From Okeania sp. SIO1I7 (lineage in GTDB: Bacteria > Cyanobacteriota > Cyanobacteriia > Cyanobacteriales > Microcoleaceae), in the NCBI GenBank assembly GCA_010672585.1, contig JAAHGF010000008.1:249964-313963 (forward strand): a stretch of DNA of 64,000 bases, in the 5' to 3' direction. Shown here in pieces: positions 30,171 to 39,676 of the stretch. Made by a program: the position numbers and the translations under genes. The notes beneath the pieces are model-generated. The model saw only the letters and a list, made by a program, of their open reading frames with translations. It ran no database searches and had not been told where the DNA came from. Position 1 is the stretch's first letter. Each line of letters opens with the position of its first letter.

Positions 30171-30656
30171 ATGCAAAAGTTTTCTGAATTTCTATCCGAT
30201 AAAGAGCGATGTCAGCGATATGTTTATCTGGCGATCGCTCTTCTTCCTATTATTGGCAGCTACTTTTTGAATTTTGGGCTGAAAATACCTTTTATCGGAT
30301 GTCCACTGTTACGTTATGTAGGTATTCCTTGCCCTGGATGGGGGTTGACCCGCTCCCTAACGGCAGTTGCACGAGGAGATTTTAGTCAGGCGATTGCTTA
30401 TCATTTATTTGGACCTATATTTTTTGTTCTGTTTGTCATTGCAATTTTACATATTGTTTTAGAATTAATAAATAATCGAAAAATCCGCACATTTTATGTA
30501 CCTTTAATTCAAAATCATCATTTTCATATTTTTTGTTTTCTAGTTTTATTTGGTTATCATGGAACGAGGCTACAAGAGTTGTGGAAAACAGGAGAAATTT
30601 ATAATTTTTTGATTCATTCCACCCTGGGAAATTGGTTATTTGGGGTTATTAGTTAA
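30171..30656 (+). CDS. DUF2752 membrane protein
   Basis: From the ATG at 30171 this gives 161 residues. The signature FIGCPLLRYVGIPCPGWGLTRS (shortened here: GCPLLRYVGIPCPGWGLTR) is that of DUF2752 proteins, with paired Cys-Pro motifs near the first membrane segment. Hydrophobic segments are seen at about 16-36, 75-98 and 115-130. Function of the family is unknown; some members sit near secretion or TM2-type genes. I preferred this ATG to a TTG at 30096 because the upstream codons are repeat-derived. Confidence 0.7.
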   Translation: MQKFSEFLSDKERCQRYVYLAIALLPIIGSYFLNFGLKIPFIGCPLLRYVGIPCPGWGLTRSLTAVARGDFSQAIAYHLFGPIFFVLFVIAILHIVLELINNRKIRTFYVPLIQNHHFHIFCFLVLFGYHGTRLQELWKTGEIYNFLIHSTLGNWLFGVIS

Positions 30657-31051
30657 GTGTGGAGACCCACCCCTAACCCCTCCCAAGATGAGAATGTGGG
30701 GAGATGGGGAAATAGTGAAGATGAAATATAAAAAAGAATGCTACGAATAATTTAGCTGATTAAAAAACTTTACCGAAAAATCCTGGTCTAAAGCCTCCCC
30801 TTTTTTTATTGCCATATTTGAAAATGGGTTTTTCTGTATTAATTAGTGGTGAATAGTAATGGTTGAGGGTTGATATTGCAATCTTAGCTCCTGATACTTA
30901 TGGCACTGCTCTCACTACTTCAGCTTAATTGCATTGGAGAAGCTTCATTAATGATTAAATACTGAATATTCTTTATTAATAAAATTATTTCAAGGGAAGT
31001 AATTTGCTATTTGATATAATTTCTCTAGTCAAACAAAACAATTAATTAGCA
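30657..31051. other. Intergenic with family D repeat fragment
   Basis: A CCCACCCCTAACCCCTCCCA repeat, an ACCGAAAAATCC ... AAAGCCTCCCCTTTT fragment (about 30772-30806) and a stretch duplicated from the hydrolase gene (ATTGCCATATTTGAAAATGG, about 30809-30828; compare 29249) are present. No gene was seen. Confidence 0.5.
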
Positions 31052-31840
31052 ATGAATCTACAAGAACAAAATTGGAATAACCTATTCGGAAATCATACCC
31101 CAGAAGGAACAGCTTGGTATGGTATTTGGACTAGATATTCTCCAGAATTAGAAGTTATAAAATCTTTTCAAGGTATCAGAAAATTCTCAGCTAATCAGGA
31201 TAAAACAGTAATTACTCACCATAATAGTTATACTTATGCTGATGGTAGTGCCAAAGAAAAACAATGGCAAATTGAGAAAGAAATTGCTAATCAACCAGAT
31301 GGAATCATTCATCCGGCATTTGAATCAATGAGGACATTATCTTTCAGTAAAGAAGCCAAAACTTGGATGTGTCTACAATTAAAAATAGGGAATCGTTTTG
31401 GTTGTGAATTATTTTTCCAACATCAAAATTTTCGGACTAGCGTTGTTTCTGGTTATGGAGAGAATGGGGAGCTAGCAGGATTTACACAAATTCGCGAACA
31501 TCTTAATAGTTATCCTGACCAAAAACCAGGAGCAGAATTAAAGAATATATCGGGAAATTGGGTGGGTCAAAAACAGTCTATGACTCCCGATTTACAAATT
31601 TCTCAAGAAGCAGATATGACAGAACTTGAATTAGATCCAACTGCAGGTAAAAATCAAACATTTTTTCTGCCTGATGGTATAGTTATTAATGTTCCTGAAA
31701 AGGTAAAAATAGGAGAAGAATTTGAACTTGTAGTAGGTAAGATGGTGAGAGAAAATAAGTATAAACGAATGACGATTAAATATAATCAAGATGGTGAATT
31801 TCTTCAGTTAATTTATGAAGTTTTTGACCGGAAAGATTAA
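31052..31840 (+). CDS. DUF3598-like protein
   Basis: The 262-residue soluble protein begins MNLQEQNWNNLFGNHTPEGT. Motifs such as FQGIRKFSANQD, GIIHPAFESMRTLSFS and FFQHQNFRTSVVSGY match the cyanobacterial DUF3598 proteins, which are lipocalin-like barrels distantly related to phycobilin lyases. The function is not established. There is no signal peptide. Spacing to both neighbours is large, so it is probably transcribed alone. Confidence 0.65.
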   Translation: MNLQEQNWNNLFGNHTPEGTAWYGIWTRYSPELEVIKSFQGIRKFSANQDKTVITHHNSYTYADGSAKEKQWQIEKEIANQPDGIIHPAFESMRTLSFSKEAKTWMCLQLKIGNRFGCELFFQHQNFRTSVVSGYGENGELAGFTQIREHLNSYPDQKPGAELKNISGNWVGQKQSMTPDLQISQEADMTELELDPTAGKNQTFFLPDGIVINVPEKVKIGEEFELVVGKMVRENKYKRMTIKYNQDGEFLQLIYEVFDRKD

Positions 31841-31867
31841 ACTAAAAAAAGTAATAATTCAGAATTT

Positions 31868-31888
31868 CCTACGGAATGCTCCGCAAAC
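31868..31888 (+). repeat. 21-bp small dispersed repeat
   Basis: CCTACGGAATGCTCCGCAAAC differs at one base from the copy in the tnpB relic at 21380-21400. AGAATT occurs on both sides, suggesting a short duplication at insertion. Confidence 0.65.
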
Positions 31889-32086
31889 AGAATTCAGGAT
31901 TCAGAATGAAATTAATAGATTTAATACCAGTTTTTAGGTCGTAAATTCTCTTTTTTGTCAATTAGTTGAAGATGATAAACAAGTAACGCACAATTTGTTG
32001 CCTGGTGCGTTACGCTATCGCGCTTCAGCAACCTACAGCACGAAAGAATTAAGATTAATACCATGCACTAATTCAGCAACGCCAGT

Positions 32087-32428
32087 ATGAAAATTCTCTT
32101 AGTTGAAGATGATAAACAAGTTGCGGATGCACTCTCGGAGGCATTGCGCGATCGCAATTATGTTGTAGAAATTGCTCAAGATGGAACAGAAGGTTTAGAG
32201 CTGGCCAAAACTTTTACTTATGATTTAATTATCCTCGACCTAATTTTACCTAAACTAGATGGAATTACTCTTTGCCAACAGTTACCAAGTTCAGGAGACC
32301 GGACGTTAATTTTAATGCTGACAGGTAAAGATACTAGCGATGACCGAGTTTTAGGATTAGATGATTATGTTGTCAAACCCTTTGAGATGAAAGAGTTATT
32401 AGCCAGAATTCGAGCAAGGCGTTTATGA
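32087..32428 (+). CDS. Truncated OmpR-type receiver domain, probably a degraded response regulator
   Basis: The 113-residue product starts MKILLVEDDKQVADALSEAL and has the phospho-acceptor Asp in LIILDLILPKLDG and Lys in YVVKPF. Two oddities: around LGLDDYVVKPF four residues (usually AGAD between LD and DYVVKPF) are missing, and the protein stops at ARIRARRL, right where the winged-helix DNA-binding domain would begin. It therefore cannot be a normal transcription factor. A family B right end (32073-32083) lies 3 bp before the ATG, and a 23-bp copy of its 5' end lies upstream at 31962-31984. I regard it as a remnant. Confidence 0.6.
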   Translation: MKILLVEDDKQVADALSEALRDRNYVVEIAQDGTEGLELAKTFTYDLIILDLILPKLDGITLCQQLPSSGDRTLILMLTGKDTSDDRVLGLDDYVVKPFEMKELLARIRARRL

Positions 32429-32586
32429 CTAAGTCAAGACGACTGCACAGTAAAGTCTTCAACTACCATTACCTGATTCAAGGGCAAACGGTCTTTCTAA
32501 CTAACTACTGACTACTAAATGGAAGTGAGGTTGTTCAACCAGATTTGATCTCAAATGTAAATGCCATATATTTTTCAATTATACTT

Positions 32587-33909
32587 TTAATATTTATCCT
32601 GAAAAATAGCTCCACGTTTAACTAACTCCTGCTTCATTTCTTCAGTAATTCCTAAATTTTCACCAAATATAGCACCTTTTAATTCTGCACCTTTGAGGTT
32701 AATTTCTCTTAAATCAGCTTTCCATAACTTGGTATTTTTTAAGTTAGCATCCATCAGATTTGCCATTTTCAATTTTGCATTTGATAATTCTGCATCACAC
32801 AGTTGGACTTTTAGCAATTTAGCTTCATTTAATAAAGCACCTGCCAAGATAGCATTAAATAATAAAGTGTTGCTCAAGTTAGCACCTTGCATATTAGAAT
32901 TAGACAAATTGGCTTTGATCAAATTAACATCTGTCAGATTAGTATTAGTTAATTTACTATTGGTGAGATTAGTATTGCTGAGGTTAGCATATCTGAAATT
33001 AGCATCTGCTAAATTAGCATCTGCTAAATTAGCATTTCCCATATTAGCGCCTTTAAGGTCCGCTCCTTCAAGGTTAACACCATTTAAAGTTCTACCATAA
33101 GCGCCATGATTCACAATATCCCAAACAAGATACCACTTATCATTTAATTCTGTTTCATGATTAATTTTTACTCCCCTGAAATTAACATGATTTAAGTTAG
33201 CATTCATCAACTTTGCATAATTAAGATTAGCATCACTTAAATTAGCACCTTCTAGATTAGCACCTTCTAGATTAGCACCTTCTAGATTAGCTCGATGTAA
33301 TTGACCTCTGACAAGGTTAATTTTAGATAAATTAGCACCTTTTAAATTAGAATCTTTAAGGTTAACATCTGTCAAATTAGCATAACTAAAATTAGCATCT
33401 GTGAGATTAGCTTCACTGATGTTTGCTTCATCAAGTTGAGCATGACTAAAATTAGCATCTGTGAGATTAGTATTTCTGAGATTAGTACGAATTAAATTAG
33501 CATTAGTTAAATTGGCTTGAATTAATTGTGCATCTGTAATCTCACTACGCCAGAGATTAGCACTCTCTAGGTTAGAACTGTTGAGGTTAGCACCTCTCAA
33601 ACTTACCCCTCTAAGGTCTGCACTCTTTAAATTAATATTATTAAGGTTGGCAAACCACATTATTGCCCCACTCAGATTAGCATGACTCAGATCGCTATTA
33701 CTAAAATTAGTTCTTTTCAGGTTTGCACAAAGTAGATAAGCATCCCTGAGAATAGCTTCAGTGAAATTAATATCATTTAGATCGCAAAGACTCAGGTCAG
33801 CAAACTCAAGATTTATACCAGTAAAATTGTTAGTCAATTTTTGATTGCTAGTTTGAGCTGTATCATTAATTAGTTTCTGCAGTTTATCAAGTGATTTTTG
33901 ATTAGCCAT
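32587..33909 (-). CDS. Pentapeptide-repeat protein (440 aa)
   Basis: From about residue 30 to 410 the protein is made of A(N/D)Lxx pentapeptides, which form a four-sided right-handed beta-helix. The helix is interrupted at about residues 243-280 by a non-repeat loop (NDKWYLVWDIVNHGAYGR), an insert recurring in cyanobacterial members. The C-terminus (ENLGITEEMKQELVKRGAIF) is shared with the two other pentapeptide proteins downstream. There is no signal peptide or membrane segment. Role unknown; DNA mimicry is known for Qnr/MfpA relatives but nothing here shows it. Codons are short-range repetitive, so long antisense frames are artefacts. Confidence 0.85.
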   Translation of the reverse strand: MANQKSLDKLQKLINDTAQTSNQKLTNNFTGINLEFADLSLCDLNDINFTEAILRDAYLLCANLKRTNFSNSDLSHANLSGAIMWFANLNNINLKSADLRGVSLRGANLNSSNLESANLWRSEITDAQLIQANLTNANLIRTNLRNTNLTDANFSHAQLDEANISEANLTDANFSYANLTDVNLKDSNLKGANLSKINLVRGQLHRANLEGANLEGANLEGANLSDANLNYAKLMNANLNHVNFRGVKINHETELNDKWYLVWDIVNHGAYGRTLNGVNLEGADLKGANMGNANLADANLADANFRYANLSNTNLTNSKLTNTNLTDVNLIKANLSNSNMQGANLSNTLLFNAILAGALLNEAKLLKVQLCDAELSNAKLKMANLMDANLKNTKLWKADLREINLKGAELKGAIFGENLGITEEMKQELVKRGAIFQDKY

Positions 33910-34164
33910 ATAAAGTTATTCTTTAACAATATATAATAGTATGTTATTTAAAGGCGATCGCTGTAATTAATTTAGTCAAGTATAATTCTGAATAATTACA
34001 CTATGACTAATATAATTATAATCTAGCAAACTTTCTCATGGTTAATTTGTACCATTTCATCTATACTCTCAAAAATTACTAAAAAATCATCAGCTAGGAT
34101 CAACAGAAGCATCTGAGAAAGAATACAAAATCAATAAGATTGATAATTATTAATTAGATGATTT

Positions 34165-34479
34165 GGCGTTGGTGATTTGAGATATGATATCATGTCCGGG
34201 TCAGAGCGCTATAGAACTCAGTTCCGCACTCCGCGATGATGCTGACGCAATGCTTCGCGTTAACGTTTGCGATAGCATTCCGACAGGAAAGTTGTGCGCC
34301 AGCAAACAAAAAACTTTCTCCTTCTACTCGGGGTTTCTTCTTCTTTCTTCCCCTCCTGGGAGGGGCTAGGGGTGGGTAGACTCCTGAGGACTGTCTTCCT
34401 CTTGGGAGGGGGAGGGGCTAGGGGTGGGTTAACTCCTAAATAATTAAGATTAATATCATACACGCGCTTCAGCAACGCC
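34165..34479. mobile_element. Family B MITE-like element, 315 bp, with 7-bp target duplication
   Basis: The ends are GGCGTTGGTGA (34165-34175) and TCAGCAACGCC (34469-34479). ATGATTT occurs at 34158-34164 and, after one extra base, at 34481-34487. A family A left end (34187-34199), an SDR-like TGCTGACGCAATGCTTCGCG (from 34239) and GGGAGGGGCTAGGGG repeats are nested inside. It fills most of the 589-bp gap between two pentapeptide genes, of which the rest (33910-34164) shows nothing. Confidence 0.65.
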
Positions 34480-34498
34480 AATGATTTTTTTTCTGATT

Positions 34499-35320
34499 CT
34501 AATTATCCTCAAAAAACGCTCCACGATTAATTAAATCTTGCTTCATTTCATCAGATAAACCAGAATCATGCCATAACCTAGCATTCTCTACTTTTGTATT
34601 CTGAAAATTAGCTCCTTTTAAATTTGTTAATGCTAATCCAGCTTGACTTAGATCGGCATTAGTTAAATTAGTATTACTCAAATCTGCATCACTTAAATTG
34701 GCATTACTCAAATTAGCTTCACTCAAATTTGCCCCACTCAAATTTGCCCCACTCAAATTAGCTAAAGCTAGACTAACACGGCGCAAATTTGCCTCAGTTA
34801 GATCGGCATTACTTAACAATGCTCCACTCAAATCTGCTCCACCTAAATTCACTTTTCCAAGATTAGCTTCACTCAAATCTGCATCACTTAAATCTGCACC
34901 CCGTAGATAAGCTTCATACAAGTTTGCACCACTCAAATCAACACCACATAAATTAACTCCTAATAACTTAGCTCCTGCAAAATCTAAAGCAGGATTTATA
35001 CCAGCTATATTTGCTAACTCCAGTAAATTTTCTGTATCAGCTTCAACCACGCTCTTAATTATTATTCTAAACTCTGAAAAATCACAACCTGCAGTAGTTG
35101 CAGACAATATCAAAGTTTGTAATTCCTCTGAAGATTTGTATTGCAACGACTCAGAAGTTAAATTAGAGTCAAATTTTTGCGATCGCAACCAAAGCACCAA
35201 TTTTTTTTCTAGCACAGCGAGTCGATTGGGGCTAATATTATGAGGCCATAATCCTTCAATAGCAGTCATAGAATCAACAATTTTCTCAGCTATATTTTTA
35301 ATTGTTATAGCAGTTTTCAC
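34499..35320 (-). CDS. Pentapeptide-repeat protein (273 aa)
   Basis: The first 110 residues are helical and not repetitive (MKTAITIKNIAEKIVDSM..., SPNRLAVLEKKLVLWL). Pentapeptide repeats (LSGANLSEANLSNANLSDAD) run from about 115 to 240. It ends DSGLSDEMKQDLINRGAFF, the same tail pattern as its neighbours. It is probably cytoplasmic. Location between two other pentapeptide genes on the same strand suggests local duplication, although repeat-rich gaps of 0.6 and 1.5 kb make an operon unlikely. Confidence 0.85.
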   Translation of the reverse strand: MKTAITIKNIAEKIVDSMTAIEGLWPHNISPNRLAVLEKKLVLWLRSQKFDSNLTSESLQYKSSEELQTLILSATTAGCDFSEFRIIIKSVVEADTENLLELANIAGINPALDFAGAKLLGVNLCGVDLSGANLYEAYLRGADLSDADLSEANLGKVNLGGADLSGALLSNADLTEANLRRVSLALANLSGANLSGANLSEANLSNANLSDADLSNTNLTNADLSQAGLALTNLKGANFQNTKVENARLWHDSGLSDEMKQDLINRGAFFEDN

Positions 35321-36265
35321 TACCGGAAAATAATTTTAGAGTCAGGAGTCATAACTCAGAAGTCATAAGTCAGGATTCAGGTTTAGGGGCGAACGGCCCG
35401 TACAGGAGTCAGGATATAGATAGGGCTTGCTGATTAAATCTAAGAGTTTTTATAGATAAAGGTAAGTGCCTTTTTAAGTATCAAAAAGTGTGAGGTTTTA
35501 AGTGGTAATGGTTCAATTTAGGAGCGGATTTTGGTCAAGATTTGGGCAGAAAAATTAAGGAACAAAACGCCCGCTCCTACCTCCTCGCTCATTCCCCGTT
35601 CTCCCCTCCTGGGAGGGGCTAGGGGTGGGTTGTCTTCCCCTACCCTCCAGGGAGGGGCCCGCGGGTGGGTTGTCTCCTACCTCTATTAAAAGACTAGTGA
35701 AGCGCAAACCCTAGATAAATAAAGCGTTGCATATTTGTGGGATAAATTAGAGTGTGAGGGGTGGAGGGTGTTATACCATTTCTCAAAAACTTTTCTACAT
35801 TTTATTGACCAGAGGAGTAGACGAGTAGGAAAGAAGTAAACATCAGCAACGCTTATTCTTCTTTACTGGGAGATGAATCACGACCAAACAAACAATAAGC
35901 ACCCCAGAGATAGAATTATGATACAATGCGGATGATAATACTAAGCTAGCTGATCATTTGTGTGACTAAGCTGGAATGATATTCGTTGAAGACCTAGACT
36001 TGAGAATCTGGGCCAAAGGAATGTTAGTTCATTAATTGATAATGGATAATTGATAATTGATAATTACCTCGGGTTTTAACCGCTACGGAATTGAATATAA
36101 GGAATATTTTCTTTTCTTGGTCGATGGTCGGACAGCGCAGGTTTCGGAGCCATCCCACCCAACGGGTGCGCTGCGCGAACGACCGCTTTTTTCCCCTTAA
36201 AAGGGGAGGCTTCAAGGCGCGAATAATTAATAATTAATTATTAATTATTCGGTAAACATACTTTA
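35321..36265. other. Long intergenic region with a family C copy (36028-36251)
   Basis: It contains AGTCATAACTCAGAAGTCA-type repeats, a degraded relative of the 28-bp palindrome (about 35383), two GGGAGGGG tracts, and a family C repeat from 36028 to 36251 (CTCGGGTTTTAACCGCTACG, CCCCTTAAAAGGGGAGGC). No gene is supported. Confidence 0.6.
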
Positions 36266-36684
36266 GATGCAGGCTTCGGTCAGTTTTTCAAGCCTCTTGG
36301 CTTGGGTATGCAGGAAACGAGGGGTTTATTTTGGCCAGGTAGACTACAGATATACCAGTCAAATTTGTCCGAACTGTGGAGCGCATACAGTTCATTAATG
36401 GATAATGGATAATTGATAATTGATAATTACCTCGGGTTTTAACCGCTACGGAATTGAATATAAGGAATATTTTCTTTTTTTTTCCCCTTAAAAGGGGAGG
36501 CTTCAAGGCGCGAATTATTTAATTATTAATTATTAATTATTAATTATTCGGTAAAAAAGACCAGTCTGAGCGCGAACATAAATGCCCTAAATGTCACTAC
36601 TCAATCAATCGTGATGTGGCAGTGGCAAAAGTGATTTGTCATCGAGGTGTCACTGCGACCTTTACAGATCGTAGCAGAAATTGA
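36266..36684 (+). pseudogene. tnpB: C-terminal fragment of tnpB split by a family C insertion
   Basis: One frame reads SLLAWVCRKRGVYFGQVDYR then CPNCGAHT; after a 160-bp insertion (36391-36550) it continues GKKDQSEREHKCPKCHYSIN and RDVAVAKVICHRG to TGA 36682-36684. Together these are the zinc finger and RuvC-III region of a TnpB. The N-terminal two thirds are missing. Removing the insertion rejoins the codons for T-G-K-K exactly. Confidence 0.8.
36391..36550 (+). mobile_element. Family C repeat inserted into the tnpB zinc finger, 160 bp
   Basis: It starts TTCATTAATGGATAATGG and ends TTAATTATTCG, with TTTTCCCCTTAAAAGGGGAG inside. It lies between the two CxxC knuckles of a TnpB zinc finger, which fixes its borders. 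No clear target duplication is seen. Copies at 1209-1434 and 36028-36251 are longer by about 65 bp in the middle. Confidence 0.75.
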
Positions 36685-36805
36685 CGCTCGTTAGTGTATT
36701 GTCGGTGGTGGCAAACAATCTAGATAAGTGCCACTCAAGCAGTAACCCTAAATCGTGAGGTTTGGGTTTCTCCTATTATAATCTTTGATTTAACGGCAGA
36801 GAATG

Positions 36806-37981
36806 TCAATCTGAAATCTCAAACAATGCCCCTCGTTCCACCCATTCCTGCTTTTGATGTTCAGAAATACCTATATTTTGAGCAAATATTGTCTTCTCTA
36901 AAATAGCATCTTTTAAATCTGTCCGTTTTAAATTAGCTCCGCGTAAATTGGCCCTACTTAAATTAACTCCACTGAGGTCAGCATTTTGTAAAGAAGCATT
37001 ACTTAAATCCACATTGACTAATTTAGCACTGGGCAGATAAGCACTACTCAAGTCAGCACCACTGAGGTTAGCATTGGTTAAATCGGCACGAGGTAATTTT
37101 GTCCGCAAATCTGCATCTTTGAGATAAGCTTCTACAAGTTTAGCATCTCGTAAATTAGCATTACAGAGATTAGCTTGACTTAAATTCGCACCATTAAGAT
37201 TAGCTCCACTTAAGTCAGCAAGGGTTAAGTTAGCCCCACTGAGATTGGTCTTTTGTAAGTCTGCTCCAACAAAATTAGTATATTGGAGGTCTATTTTACT
37301 CAGATCGCTACCTGCAAAATCTGTGGTAAAATTTAGAGCTACAGTTTGAGCAATTTCTGTAAAATTATTGCCCAGTTGCTTTGATAATAATTCTTTGGCG
37401 ATCGCTATTTGTTGTTGTCTACATTCTTCTGCCTTTCCACCATCCTCCATTGATTGGTATACTAACCGGAGATTAAACAAAGCATCTCCTTGACTAATAT
37501 AATTATCTATTTTCTTCGCAAAAGCTAACTGCTGTTGATAACATTCTTTGGCCTGGGCAAATTCTCCCGAACCATGATAAGTTATCCCTAAACTAGAATA
37601 GGCTTGTTCGCAACTAAATTCATCTTGCATTTCAAGAGCGATCGTCAAACGTTTTTGTTGATATGCAACTGCTTGTGAATAATTCTCTAGAGAATAATAA
37701 GCATTTCCTAAATTACCTAAGGCTTTTCCTTGTCCTTCTCGGTCTTGAATTTCTCTAGCAATATTTAAGTGTCGCTGATAATATTCTATGGCTGAGTGAT
37801 AATCTAATAATGCGTCATAAGCAACACCAATATTTCCTAGAACTGCGGCTTGTTTTCGGCAATCGGAAATTTCTTGGTAGATAGCTAATGCTTGTTGCCA
37901 AGATTCCAAAGCTGCTTCAAATTTATGATTTTGATATTGATAAATCCCTTGTTTGAGCAGTTTGTCTGCTATTTCACTCAT
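36806..37981 (-). CDS. TPR and pentapeptide-repeat fusion protein
   Basis: The 391-residue protein has about five tetratricopeptide repeats at residues 1-195 (YQNHKFEAALESWQQALAIY, GNLGNAYYSLENYSQAVAYQ) followed by a pentapeptide beta-helix at about 225-365 (LSGANLTLADLSGANLNGAN). It ends NIGISEHQKQEWVERGALF, the tail shared with 32587-33909 and 34499-35320. TPRs bind partner proteins, so this may tether the beta-helix to a complex. It is on the minus strand like the other two. Function is not predictable beyond protein interaction. Confidence 0.85.
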   Translation of the reverse strand: MSEIADKLLKQGIYQYQNHKFEAALESWQQALAIYQEISDCRKQAAVLGNIGVAYDALLDYHSAIEYYQRHLNIAREIQDREGQGKALGNLGNAYYSLENYSQAVAYQQKRLTIALEMQDEFSCEQAYSSLGITYHGSGEFAQAKECYQQQLAFAKKIDNYISQGDALFNLRLVYQSMEDGGKAEECRQQQIAIAKELLSKQLGNNFTEIAQTVALNFTTDFAGSDLSKIDLQYTNFVGADLQKTNLSGANLTLADLSGANLNGANLSQANLCNANLRDAKLVEAYLKDADLRTKLPRADLTNANLSGADLSSAYLPSAKLVNVDLSNASLQNADLSGVNLSRANLRGANLKRTDLKDAILEKTIFAQNIGISEHQKQEWVERGALFEISD

Positions 37982-38281
37982 ATTTTTACAGTTTTTTTAC
38001 AGTTCCTTAAAAATACTATATTACCTAGTTTAATTTCTTTTTTAGTTCTACAATTTCTACAATATAGTATGAGAAAGAGTTGATTATACTAAATCCTGTT
38101 ATCAAAAATACTAGCTTGTCATCTCCTCCACACCTTATTTCCTCATCTATAGCAATCCTCAATGATTTGTGAGAATTTTTATAATAGTTAAGATTGACGA
38201 AAAACTTTGAAAATTATGACTCCTGACTCCTGACTACCACAGAAATATTACAATTGGAATAGGATTGTTATATTACTGGTA
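37982..38281. other. Intergenic, no recognised feature
   Basis: AT-rich sequence with one TGACTCCTGACTCCTGACT fragment near 38219. Nothing else was seen. Confidence 0.5.
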
Positions 38282-39676
38282 TTATTCATGTTTATTCCAG
38301 TTAATACAATTGCCTTTTTTTACCCCACTAATTGCCTGTTTACGACTCTCAAATAATTCTAAAACTCCATCAATAATCATTTTCACTAAATCTTGGTTAC
38401 AGCCATCAATAAAATCTTCAGGAGAAATATTTTTTTGAAATAATTCCTTAATTCTTTCCCTTTGTTTTTTTACTTCTTCAAATCCTATATATCTAACTAT
38501 AAATGTACTCAAGGGTGAGTTTCTCATATCATAAGCTGCATTTTGACATCGCCCATCTGCCAACAAAGTTAATACTTCACGTTCTAAACTATTTTTAGGT
38601 TGATAAGGATTATGAATATCTGGTAAAAAACTCTCCAAATGAGCCGGGTCGAATCCTTGAGTTGGCAACTCTCCAATCATTGTTGAAAGAGGTATATTCA
38701 AGCCTAATCGCATAGATAATGCCTCAATAAAACCTAGAGTAAAAATTTTACTTCCTAGATAAATTTTAGCAATTTCTAGATTTTTCTTTGCCTGATTAAC
38801 CAAACTTCTGTAAGTTTTTTCATTGGGTTCTCCATCGAATTTGCGAAAAATTAAATTGGGATTTAAAGATTTAATAAAACCTTCAGTTTTTTCTAAGGCA
38901 ATTCGGTACTCAGAAATAGTGTATGAATTACCATTAATGAGATTGTGGTTAGTTTCTGGCAATAAATTCCAGGTATTATCTAGAAAAATTGAACTAGGTG
39001 AACCAAAACCAATAACATCTCGATTAGAGAGTCTAACTGATTTTTTTATTGTTTGATATAGTTCAGCATCAGTTAAATTAAGATGCCACTTAATATTAGT
39101 TTCTCTAAGTCTTTGATAGAGACGTTCAGTAGCAGTTAAGTCATCTTCTGAAATAGGTTGAAATGGAATACTCGCTTCAATACAAGCAGCGATTTTTAAC
39201 AGATGTTTAGGTGTCAAAAATGTTTCCATTGCTTTGGTCGCAACAACAGCGCTCATAAATTCATTTTGCCCACCGAAAGGTAACAAAGCCTGACCACTAA
39301 CAAAACCAAAAACAGATGCTATTATTTCAAAAGTTCGGTCTTTTGGTAATTCATTTTTTTCCCTGATTTTTAACTTTCCTTGTACCTCTTTAATATAAGG
39401 AGTAATATAATAACTGAGATTAAAATTCACACTATGATCTATTTGTAGATAGACTACATCATGGAATAAAGCAGCTAATACTTCAATCGCATCTTGTGAA
39501 CCTCCCACTTCAAATATATGATCTGGAGTATGAAAATAACGCCAGGGACTCATCATTGGTTGGACGACTAACTCGGCAATTTCAGCAAGTTTTTCTGATT
39601 GAACTTCTACCTGTAATTTCCCAGTTGCCCATTTTAGTTTTTCTAAGCATCGTTGATATTCATATTCAAAATTCAT
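38282..39676 (-). CDS. HD-superfamily-like protein, unassigned
   Basis: The 464-residue protein carries, near its N-terminus, HTPDHIFEVGG (about 47-57) and LAALFHDVVYLQIDHSVN (about 67-84). The H...HD spacing resembles predicted metal-dependent HD phosphohydrolases of the COG4339 type. The remaining 380 residues are mostly helical and I do not recognise them. No membrane segment or signal peptide is visible. The HD assignment rests on short motifs; a nucleotide or phosphate ester hydrolase is possible. It is not in an obvious operon. Confidence 0.5.
   Translation of the reverse strand: MNFEYEYQRCLEKLKWATGKLQVEVQSEKLAEIAELVVQPMMSPWRYFHTPDHIFEVGGSQDAIEVLAALFHDVVYLQIDHSVNFNLSYYITPYIKEVQGKLKIREKNELPKDRTFEIIASVFGFVSGQALLPFGGQNEFMSAVVATKAMETFLTPKHLLKIAACIEASIPFQPISEDDLTATERLYQRLRETNIKWHLNLTDAELYQTIKKSVRLSNRDVIGFGSPSSIFLDNTWNLLPETNHNLINGNSYTISEYRIALEKTEGFIKSLNPNLIFRKFDGEPNEKTYRSLVNQAKKNLEIAKIYLGSKIFTLGFIEALSMRLGLNIPLSTMIGELPTQGFDPAHLESFLPDIHNPYQPKNSLEREVLTLLADGRCQNAAYDMRNSPLSTFIVRYIGFEEVKKQRERIKELFQKNISPEDFIDGCNQDLVKMIIDGVLELFESRKQAISGVKKGNCINWNKHE

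Noticed and set aside
32693-34910. Antisense frames over the pentapeptide genes.
   Set aside because: The 15-bp repeat unit keeps the opposite frames open; the minus-strand products are classic pentapeptide proteins.
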